Below are positions 1 to 5,547 of a stretch of 5,547 nt of DNA, one piece after another (position 1 is the first letter of the stretch; each line of letters starts with the position of its first letter). The DNA lies in NCBI GenBank assembly GCA_023264135.1, contig JALQSZ010000110.1, positions 1 through 5,547 of the forward strand. Direction: 5' to 3'. The DNA is from Acidimicrobiales bacterium. GTDB taxonomy: Bacteria; Actinomycetota; Acidimicrobiia; Acidimicrobiales; Acidimicrobilacustridaceae. The notes under the pieces were generated by a model, which was not told the DNA's origin, did not search any database, and saw only the letters and a list, made by a program, of their open reading frames with translations. A program made the position numbers and the translations under genes.

Positions 1-1069
1 GATCGATCGCCGGGAACATGGCAACGCGAATTTGGTTGCGTCCGAGCTTGCGGTAGCTGTCGGTGTCGACAATGCCGTTGGCGCGCAGGACCTTGTTGAC
101 TTCGTCGGCCGATACTGAATCGTCGAAGTCGATCGTTGCAACGACGTGGCTGCGTTGTTCGGGGTTCGACACGAACGGAGTGGCGTAGGAGGACGCCTCG
201 GCCCACGAGTACATGATCTCCGCCGAACGATCACTGCGCGATGCAGCAAAGTGCAGACCGCCGTTTTCGTTGACCCACTCGACTTGTTGCACCGCAAGAA
301 ACACCGTTGCGAGCGCGGGTGTGTTGTAGGTCTGATCTTTGCGGGAATTGTCGAGTGCAGTGGTGAGGCTCATCGATTCGGGAATCCAACGACCCGACGC
401 GCCGATGCGTTCGATGCGTTCAACTGCAGCGGGGGAGACCGCAGCAAGCCAGAGACCGCCGTCGGACGCGAGACACTTTTGCGGAGCGAAGTAATAGACA
501 TCGGTCTGCGATGCATCGAAGCGAAGGCCACCGGCCGCCGAGGTTGCATCGACGAGCACGAGTGCTTTTCCGTCGGTTCCTGCAGGGCGAACGAGTGGCA
601 TCGAGACACCGGTCGACGTTTCGTTGTGGGTGAACGCGTAGGTATCGATTGCATCGTCGGGAATTGGTGATGGATGCGTTCCGACGTCGCTCTTAATGAC
701 GACCGGATCATCGAGGAACGGAGCGGCAGCTGCGGCTTGAGCGAACTTCGACGAAAACTCACCAAAGGTGAGGTGCTGGCTGCGGCGATCGATGAGACCG
801 AACGTCGCGATGTCCCAGAACACGGTGGAGCCACCGTTGCCGAGCATGATTTCGTACCCGTCGGGCAGCGCAAACATTTCCGCGAGTCCGTTGCGCAGTC
901 GGCTCACCATGTACTTGACGGTGTCTTGACGATGACTCGTTCCCAGGTAGTCGCGCCCGGCTTCAGCGAGGGCAGCAACGGCCTCGGGGCGAACCTTCGA
1001 GGGGCCGCAACCAAAGCGGCCATCGGCGGGGAGGAGATCGGTGGGGATGATGATGGGGGATGCGCTCAC
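1..1069 (-). CDS. serC: Phosphoserine aminotransferase SerC, actinobacterial type (3' end cut by window)
   Basis: This PLP enzyme transfers the amino group of glutamate to 3-phosphohydroxypyruvate, giving phosphoserine, the second step of serine synthesis in the cytoplasm. The frame is open from a GTG at 1069 to the window edge: 356 residues, against about 376 in the mycobacterial homologue, so about 20 C-terminal residues are missing. Visible motifs are DGRFGCGPSKVR (16-27), SHRQ (45-48, likely substrate-phosphate contacts H46 and R47), LGNGGSTVFWD (76-86, W85), HNETSTG (148-154), VDATS (173-177, D174 to the PLP ring nitrogen), YYFAPQK with the Schiff-base lysine K198, QTYNTPA (246-252) and YRKLGRNQIRVAMFP (339-353). 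The GTG start gives the expected short N-terminal extension before DGRFG. No in-frame ATG lies upstream, and the nearby ATG at 1077 is out of frame. GGAG sits only two bases before the GTG, so the ribosome site is not ideal. It is transcribed divergently from the aminotransferase. The identification comes from remembered family motifs and is strong. Confidence 0.96.
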   Translation of the reverse strand, partial: MSASPIIIPTDLLPADGRFGCGPSKVRPEAVAALAEAGRDYLGTSHRQDTVKYMVSRLRNGLAEMFALPDGYEIMLGNGGSTVFWDIATFGLIDRRSQHLTFGEFSSKFAQAAAAAPFLDDPVVIKSDVGTHPSPIPDDAIDTYAFTHNETSTGVSMPLVRPAGTDGKALVLVDATSAAGGLRFDASQTDVYYFAPQKCLASDGGLWLAAVSPAAVERIERIGASGRWIPESMSLTTALDNSRKDQTYNTPALATVFLAVQQVEWVNENGGLHFAASRSDRSAEIMYSWAEASSYATPFVSNPEQRSHVVATIDFDDSVSADEVNKVLRANGIVDTDSYRKLGRNQIRVAMFPAID

Positions 1070-1196
1070 CGCTCCATCGTCGCACTCCGGCGAGGTGGGT
1101 GCGTCACGCCGTGCGTCACACCGAATTCGCTGCAGAAGGGGGTCGTCGAACCGGTAGCGTGCGGGCGCTCCCTTCAGTCAATCCGAGGAACCCACC
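1070..1196. promoter_or_regulatory. Divergent intergenic regulatory region, serC / class I aminotransferase
   Basis: These 127 bases separate the divergent starts of serC and the aminotransferase, so promoters for both directions should lie here or overlap the gene ends. On the plus strand GAGGA at 1185-1189 is a clear ribosome site seven bases before the ATG at 1197. A weak plus-strand promoter candidate is TGCAGA (1131-1136) with an 18-base spacer and TAGCGT (1155-1160). On the minus strand TTGACT (1181-1176) is a good -35 match, but no convincing -10 follows at the right distance. The tandem 12-bp repeat at 1099-1122 lies between the two, upstream of the plus-strand candidate, where an activator or repressor could bind. 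The divergent arrangement is seen directly. The promoter positions are inference. Confidence 0.5.
1099..1122. repeat. Tandem 12-bp direct repeat, possible operator
   Basis: GTGCGTCACGCC (1099-1110) is followed without a gap by GTGCGTCACACC (1111-1122), so 11 of 12 bases match. Each copy carries GTGCGTCAC. Two near-perfect dyads are nested inside: GCGT-C-ACGC at 1101-1109 and CACG-C-CGTG at 1105-1113. The 12-bp period is a little more than one helical turn. Its position in the middle of a divergent promoter region fits a regulator binding site, but no regulator gene is in the window and the motif is not one I recognise. Chance duplication in GC-rich DNA is the alternative. Confidence 0.55.
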
Positions 1197-2402
1197 ATGG
1201 CCCCAGAGCGCCTTTCTCGCCGAGTCTCCGCTATCTCCGAATCCGCGACCCTTGCGGTCGATGCCCGGGCGAAAGCACTCAAGGCTGCGGGTGAGCCCGT
1301 CATCGGATTCGGCGCCGGCGAGCCCGACTTTCCGACACCAGCGCATGTCGTCGAGGCCGCAGTTGAGGCCGCCCGCGATCCAAAGAACCACCGCTACACC
1401 CCGGCAGCGGGTCTGCCCGAATTGAAAGACGCGATTGCCGCTAAGACGCTGCGCGACTCGAAGGTTGAGGTCTCGCCGAGTCAGGTGCTCGTCACCAATG
1501 GCGGAAAGCACGCCGTCTACAACACGTTCGAAGCACTGCTGAACCCGGGCGACGAAGTGCTGCTTCCGGCTCCATACTGGACGACTTACCCCGAGCCCAT
1601 CGCGTTGGCCGGTGGCGTTTCGGTGGTACTCCCGACCGATGTTGAGTCCGGATTTCGCGTCACTGTCGAACAACTCGAAGCAGCGCGCACCGACAAGACC
1701 AAAGCGCTCGTGTTTGTTTCGCCATCGAACCCAACTGGTGCGGTGTATCCGCCAGAGGAAGTTCGCGCCATTGGCGAGTGGGCTCTCAAGCACGGCATCT
1801 GGGTCATTACCGACGAGATCTATGAACACCTCACCTTCGGCGACAACGTCTTCACCTCAATCCTCGCTGAAGTGCCCGGACTCGCCGACACCTGCGTGAT
1901 CCTCAACGGCGTTGCCAAGACCTATGCCATGACCGGTTGGCGAGTCGGCTGGATGATCGGCCCGGCCGACCTCATCAAGGCCGCTACCAACCTTCAGTCG
2001 CATTCGACCTCGAACGTGGCCAACGTTTCGCAACGTGCCGCAATTGCCGCGCTTGAAGGTGGCCTCGAATGTGTTGAGGAAATGCGTGAAGCATTCGCTC
2101 GTCGTGCGATCCTCATTCACGGTCTTCTGAACGACATTCCTGGTGTCACGTGCATGGTGCCGCAAGGCGCGTTCTATGCCTTCCCTTCGATGGAAGGGTT
2201 GCTCGGCCGCAACTTCGGTGGCGTCACGCCCACAACGACTTCGGAATTGTGCGAGGTCATTCTCGATCAGGCGAAGGTTGCGCTTGTTCCCGGCGAAGCA
2301 TTCGATGCGCCGGGCTATGTGCGCATTTCGTTTGCCGTGAGCGATGCCGACATCACCGAAGGCATCGGCCGCATCGCCGAACTCGTCGCTAAAAGCAGCT
2401 GA
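1197..2402 (+). CDS. PLP-dependent class I aminotransferase, aspartate aminotransferase-like (subgroup 1-beta)
   Basis: A fold-type I PLP aminotransferase of 401 residues, the usual full length, that probably moves amino groups between aspartate and 2-oxoglutarate in the cytoplasm. Motifs in order: [10 protein letters not shown] (39-48), [13 protein letters not shown] (65-77), [10 protein letters not shown] (100-109), [11 protein letters not shown] (124-134, W128 stacking on PLP), [10 protein letters not shown] (175-184, N178), TDEIYEHL (205-212, D206 and Y209), [13 protein letters not shown] (240-252, Schiff-base lysine K241, phosphate-binding R249) and YVRISFA (374-380, R376 for the substrate alpha-carboxylate). 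This pattern resembles the Thermus-type AspC, whose subgroup also includes prephenate aminotransferases, so aromatic synthesis is a real alternative and the exact substrate cannot be read from the sequence. ATG 1197 is preceded by GAGGA at a seven-base spacing. The next gene starts seven bases after its stop, suggesting co-transcription. Confidence 0.93.
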   Translation: MAPERLSRRVSAISESATLAVDARAKALKAAGEPVIGFGAGEPDFPTPAHVVEAAVEAARDPKNHRYTPAAGLPELKDAIAAKTLRDSKVEVSPSQVLVTNGGKHAVYNTFEALLNPGDEVLLPAPYWTTYPEPIALAGGVSVVLPTDVESGFRVTVEQLEAARTDKTKALVFVSPSNPTGAVYPPEEVRAIGEWALKHGIWVITDEIYEHLTFGDNVFTSILAEVPGLADTCVILNGVAKTYAMTGWRVGWMIGPADLIKAATNLQSHSTSNVANVSQRAAIAALEGGLECVEEMREAFARRAILIHGLLNDIPGVTCMVPQGAFYAFPSMEGLLGRNFGGVTPTTTSELCEVILDQAKVALVPGEAFDAPGYVRISFAVSDADITEGIGRIAELVAKSS

Positions 2403-2409
2403 TCACTAC

Positions 2410-4437
2410 ATGACAACTGCACCGTTCGGTTCGTGGTCGTCACCGATCACTGCTGATCTCATCGTCTCCAAGTCTGTATCCATCGGCGAAGTCTTCGTTG
2501 GTGGCGACGATGTGTGGTGGTCGGAGGCTCGCCCGGAAGAGGGCGGGCGGGTGCAGTTGGTCCGACATCGCCCCGGTGGTGGATCGGTTGATGTTCTTCC
2601 CGAAGGATTCGGTGCGCGTACTCGCGTGCACGAATACGGCGGCGGTGCGTGGTGGTTGCACGACTCCGACGTTGTTTTCGTGAATTGGGCGGATCAGCGT
2701 CTGTATCGACTGGCCGCAGGAACCTCGACGCCCACCGCACTCACTCCTGAACCGAGCGAGCGTCACGCCGATCGCTATGCCGATGGTCGATTCACCGCCG
2801 ATGGTCGTTGGGTTGTGTGCGTTCGAGAACGCCACGAAACCGCCGATGCTGAACCCATCAACGAGATCGTTGCAGTGCGCGTGCACCACAACGGGGAACC
2901 GGCCGAACCCGTTGTTCTCGTGTCGGGTTCAGACTTCGTTGCCGCACCGCGTGTGAACCCTTCGGGCAATGTGCTCACGTGGTTCCGTTGGAACCATCCC
3001 GATATGCCGTGGGATGGAACCGAACTCTGTGTTGCATCGATGTACGACGATCAATCTGATGATGGACAAATCGTCGTCGGTGACACGCGTGTTGTTGCCG
3101 GCAGTCGCGATGAATCCATTTCGCAGCCCGAGTGGGCGCCCGATGGTTCGCTGTTGTTCATTTCTGATCGCACCGATTGGTGGAACCTCTACCGCGTGTC
3201 TGTCGAATCGGTGCACGAACTCGTTGCCAACGGTGTCGCCGCACAAGCAACGCCGATCGCACCGGTCGACGCGGAGATCGGCGTTCCGCAGTGGGTCTTC
3301 GACAATTCGCGATACGCCGTTCTTGCCGATGGCCGCATCCTCGTGGCCTGGTTCAAGTTGGGCATCGACCACCTTGGTGTCATTCCTGCAGGTGGTGGAG
3401 CAATGGTTCCGCTTGAGTCACCGTTCACCGCGCTTTCTTCGGTGCGCGCGTTTGGGTACGGCGCGGTCGTCGTCGGTGCTTCAGCAACCTCCGAAGCTGT
3501 TGTCGCCGTCCTCGACATTCCATCGAATCCCGATATCGATGGTTCGACCTCAGTGCTCGCAGCACCGTTACGACCAGCACGCGACTTGGGCATCGGAACC
3601 GAGTGGTACTCCATCCCGGAATCGATCACGTTCGCAACCTCGGGCGATCGGTTCGCCCATGGCCTGTACTACCCGCCAACCAGTCCCGATTTCACTGCAC
3701 CCAACGATGAGCGCGCGCCGCTCATCGTGCTGAGTCACGGCGGTCCAACCTCGGCTGCTCGTCCGCAACTCAACCTTGGTGTGCAGTACTGGACCTCACG
3801 CGGCTTCGGTGTGGTCGACGTCAATTACGGCGGTTCTACCGGGTACGGCCGTTCCTATCGACGTCGACTTATCGGCGAGTGGGGAATCGTCGATGTCGAC
3901 GATTCGATTGCGGCAACTCGCTTTCTTATCGACCGTGGTGATGCCGATCGCGATCGACTCATTATTCGGGGCGGAAGCGCCGGTGGCTTCACCACACTCA
4001 GCGCACTCACGTTCCGTGAAGTCTTCGCTGCCGGTTGCAGCCTCTACGGCGTCGCCGATCTCGAAGCGCTCGCTCGCGACACACATAAGTTCGAAGCTCG
4101 GTATCTCGACTCTCTCGTCGGACCCTGGCCCGCTCGCAGCGATATCTATGCCGAGCGTTCGCCAATCCATCATGTGGAAGATCTCGAATGTCCGCTCATC
4201 GTCCTGCAAGGACTCGAAGACGAGATCGTTCCGCCAAATCAATCGCAAATGATTGTCGAAGCGCTCGACGCAAATGGTGTGCCGTGGGCCTATCTCGAAT
4301 TTGAAGGCGAACAACACGGTTTCCGCCAGGCCGCCACGATCAAACGAGCCCTTGAGGCCGAGGCGTACTTCTACAGCAAGGTGCTTGGTTTCGATCTTGC
4401 TGACGATGTCGAACCCGTCGACATCGCTCATCTCTGA
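2410..4437 (+). CDS. S9 family (prolyl oligopeptidase-like) serine peptidase, dipeptidyl/acylaminoacyl peptidase type
   Basis: A 675-residue serine peptidase predicted to cleave short peptides. Residues ~1-395 look like the beta-propeller gating domain, with blade motifs such as RVHEYGGGAWW (72-82), HPDMPWDGTEL (196-206) and WAPDGSLLFISDR (242-254). Residues ~400-660 are the alpha/beta-hydrolase domain: SHGGP (442-446), NYGGSTGYG (472-480), nucleophile S523 in RGGSAGGF, D604 in GLEDEIVPP and H636 in GEQHGF, a complete triad. No signal peptide or membrane segment is seen, so it is probably cytoplasmic. I chose ATG 2410 because the in-frame ATG at 2344 would add 22 low-complexity residues ([12 protein letters not shown]...) that overlap the aminotransferase by 59 bases in another frame. 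No clear Shine-Dalgarno precedes 2410, and translation may depend on ribosomes ending seven bases upstream. Substrate preference is unknown; a housekeeping role in peptide recycling is inference. Confidence 0.92.
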   Translation: MTTAPFGSWSSPITADLIVSKSVSIGEVFVGGDDVWWSEARPEEGGRVQLVRHRPGGGSVDVLPEGFGARTRVHEYGGGAWWLHDSDVVFVNWADQRLYRLAAGTSTPTALTPEPSERHADRYADGRFTADGRWVVCVRERHETADAEPINEIVAVRVHHNGEPAEPVVLVSGSDFVAAPRVNPSGNVLTWFRWNHPDMPWDGTELCVASMYDDQSDDGQIVVGDTRVVAGSRDESISQPEWAPDGSLLFISDRTDWWNLYRVSVESVHELVANGVAAQATPIAPVDAEIGVPQWVFDNSRYAVLADGRILVAWFKLGIDHLGVIPAGGGAMVPLESPFTALSSVRAFGYGAVVVGASATSEAVVAVLDIPSNPDIDGSTSVLAAPLRPARDLGIGTEWYSIPESITFATSGDRFAHGLYYPPTSPDFTAPNDERAPLIVLSHGGPTSAARPQLNLGVQYWTSRGFGVVDVNYGGSTGYGRSYRRRLIGEWGIVDVDDSIAATRFLIDRGDADRDRLIIRGGSAGGFTTLSALTFREVFAAGCSLYGVADLEALARDTHKFEARYLDSLVGPWPARSDIYAERSPIHHVEDLECPLIVLQGLEDEIVPPNQSQMIVEALDANGVPWAYLEFEGEQHGFRQAATIKRALEAEAYFYSKVLGFDLADDVEPVDIAHL

Positions 4438-4478
4438 CACTCCCCACAACCGGGTTGGCGACCAGACGGTCAGCCCGT

Positions 4479-4483
4479 AAGGA
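4479..4483 (+). promoter_or_regulatory. Ribosome binding site of serA
   Basis: AAGGA lies ten bases before the ATG at 4494 and decides the serA start. A closer ATG at 4483 is out of frame with the SerA reading frame and overlaps the site itself. The separate ribosome site suggests serA is translated independently of the upstream peptidase even if they share a transcript. Confidence 0.65.
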
Positions 4484-4493
4484 TGGACCCCCT

Positions 4494-5547
4494 ATGGCAC
4501 GGATCCTTGTTACTGAAACCATCGCCGATGGCGGCCTCGATCGCCTTCGCGCTGCTGGTCATACCGTCGATGTGCAGGAGGGCCTGAGCCCCGAGCAACT
4601 CGTTGAAGCCATCAAGGGTGCCCACGCGCTCATCATCCGTTCCGCCACCGATGTCACCGCCGAGGTCCTTGCTGCTGGCACGGACCTCATCGTGGTTGGT
4701 CGCGCCGGAATTGGTCTCGACAATGTCGACACCAAAGCCGCCACCGAACGTGGCGTGATGGTGGTGAACGCGCCGCAGTCGAACATCCTTTCCGCCGCCG
4801 AACACACGATGGCGTTGTTGTTGTCGATGGCGCGCAATGTTCCCCAGGCCCACGCTGCGCTGGTGTCGGGTCGCTGGGAACGCAGTCGTTGGACCGGCGT
4901 TGAACTCGCCGACAAGACCCTCGGCGTTGTCGGTCTCGGTCGTATCGGCAAGCTTGTTGCACAACGGGCAATGGCATTCGGCATGAAGATCGTCGCGTAC
5001 GACCCCTTCGTGTCACCCGAAATGGCCCGCAAGATGAACATCGAGATCGTTGATCTCGACACGTTGCTTTCCGTTTCTGATTTCGTCACTTTGCACGTGG
5101 CCAAGACCCCGGAAACGGTTGGGCTCATCAATGCCGAACGTTTAGCGAAAGCAAAGAAGGGCATTCGTATTGTGAATGTCGCTCGTGGCGGCATCATCGT
5201 CGAAAGCGATCTTGCTGACGCAATTCGTTCTGGTCATGTTGGTGGCGCGGCGATTGACGTATTCGATAAAGAGCCGACCACCGAATCGCCGTTGTTCGAA
5301 CTTCCCGAAGTTGTTGTTACGCCGCATCTCGGTGCCAGCACGCACGAAGCACAAGACAAGGCGGGCGACACCATCGCGGAAATGGTTGGGCTTGCACTTG
5401 CCGGCGAGTTTGTTCCGTTTGCCGTGAACGTGAATGCCGCTGAAGCCAGCGAAACAGTGCGTCCTTTCCTTTCACTTGCCGAACGACTCGGTGCAACGTT
5501 CGGTGGTCTCGCCACTGGTGTCGAGTCGCTCGAGGTTTCCTATGAAG
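4494..5547 (+). CDS. serA: D-3-phosphoglycerate dehydrogenase SerA, long form (3' end cut by window)
   Basis: This enzyme oxidises 3-phosphoglycerate to 3-phosphohydroxypyruvate with NAD+, the first committed step of serine synthesis, in the cytoplasm. The frame runs open from ATG 4494 to the window edge: 351 residues of an expected ~530. Motifs are RILVTETI (3-10), VGRAGIGLDNVD (68-79), the nucleotide-binding GLGRIG (147-152) with D170 in AYDP at the cofactor ribose position, NVARGG (228-233, catalytic R231), DVFDKEP (255-261, catalytic E260) and TPHLGAST (276-283, catalytic H278). From about residue 315 the chain continues past the catalytic region with NAAEASETVRPFLSLAERLG, matching the start of the ASB domain of long-form enzymes. 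An ACT domain for serine feedback is expected beyond the window but not seen. It lies 56 bases after the peptidase with no visible terminator. With serC nearby on the other strand, the locus supplies serine; serB is not in the window. Confidence 0.96.
   Translation, partial: MARILVTETIADGGLDRLRAAGHTVDVQEGLSPEQLVEAIKGAHALIIRSATDVTAEVLAAGTDLIVVGRAGIGLDNVDTKAATERGVMVVNAPQSNILSAAEHTMALLLSMARNVPQAHAALVSGRWERSRWTGVELADKTLGVVGLGRIGKLVAQRAMAFGMKIVAYDPFVSPEMARKMNIEIVDLDTLLSVSDFVTLHVAKTPETVGLINAERLAKAKKGIRIVNVARGGIIVESDLADAIRSGHVGGAAIDVFDKEPTTESPLFELPEVVVTPHLGASTHEAQDKAGDTIAEMVGLALAGEFVPFAVNVNAAEASETVRPFLSLAERLGATFGGLATGVESLEVSYE

Noticed and set aside
1..8. GATCGATC at the left edge
   Set aside because: A short repeat of a common tetramer inside the serC coding frame. 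It is most likely chance and has no visible function.
146..1294. Two plus-strand open frames of 174 and 206 codons across the serC region
   Set aside because: The minus strand carries an unbroken SerC with all active-site motifs. The plus-strand frames lack recognisable domains, and the second runs into the start of the aminotransferase gene.
1116..1829. A 237-codon open frame on the minus strand opposite the aminotransferase gene
   Set aside because: It lies wholly antisense to a well-supported enzyme, crosses the divergent promoter and has no recognisable domain. GC-rich third positions of the real gene keep the opposite frame open.
3796..4449. A 217-codon minus-strand open frame opposite the peptidase catalytic domain
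   Set aside because: The plus strand here encodes the conserved hydrolase fold with its full catalytic triad. The antisense translation shows no family motif, so it is a codon-bias shadow.
4438..4478. Possible terminator hairpin between the peptidase gene and serA
   Set aside because: Only very short complementary pieces are present (for example GGT/ACC around 4453-4463), with no T-run after them. This is not enough for an intrinsic terminator.
4455..4483. Promoter-like TTGGCG, 17-base spacer, TAAGGA upstream of serA
   Set aside because: The -10-like element overlaps the serA ribosome site and would start transcription almost at the ATG. The match is weak, so I do not list it as a promoter, though a separate serA promoter cannot be excluded.
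5142..5144. Rare TTA leucine codon in serA, with another in the peptidase gene near 3567
   Set aside because: TTA-codon regulation is known in Streptomyces. Nothing else points to that genus, and occasional TTA codons are normal at this moderate GC content.

Overview
The window reads as ordinary chromosomal DNA from an actinobacterium. The evidence is the SerC subtype, which shares long conserved blocks with the mycobacterial type (DGRFGxGPSKVR, NETSTG, YYFAPQK, NGIVD, YRKLGRNQ), together with a moderately high G+C content and a long-form SerA that appears to enter an allosteric-substrate-binding (ASB) domain. Placement in a free-living, moderate-GC lineage such as Acidimicrobiia is a guess from codon flavour. 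It has not been tested by a search. I see no mobile element, tRNA, rRNA, CRISPR array or phage gene.

The layout is simple and dense. Bases 1-1069 (minus strand) hold serC, phosphoserine aminotransferase, with its last ~20 residues cut off by the window edge. Bases 1070-1196 are a 127-bp divergent intergenic region carrying a tandem pair of 12-bp repeats. On the plus strand follow an aspartate-aminotransferase-like class I aminotransferase (1197-2402), an S9 prolyl-oligopeptidase-family serine peptidase (2410-4437, only 7 bases downstream), and serA, D-3-phosphoglycerate dehydrogenase (from 4494, 56 bases downstream, cut by the right edge before its ASB and ACT regulatory domains are complete). 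No gene-free stretch exceeds 300 bases.

SerA and SerC catalyse the first two steps of serine synthesis from 3-phosphoglycerate: oxidation to 3-phosphohydroxypyruvate, then glutamate-dependent transamination to phosphoserine. They flank a general amino-acid aminotransferase and a peptidase, so the neighbourhood has an amino-acid supply theme. The three plus-strand genes may be co-transcribed, as no terminator is visible between them. I find no evidence of a previously undescribed system here. The points most worth a second look are the tandem repeat between the divergent genes and the S9 peptidase lodged between two amino-acid metabolism genes.
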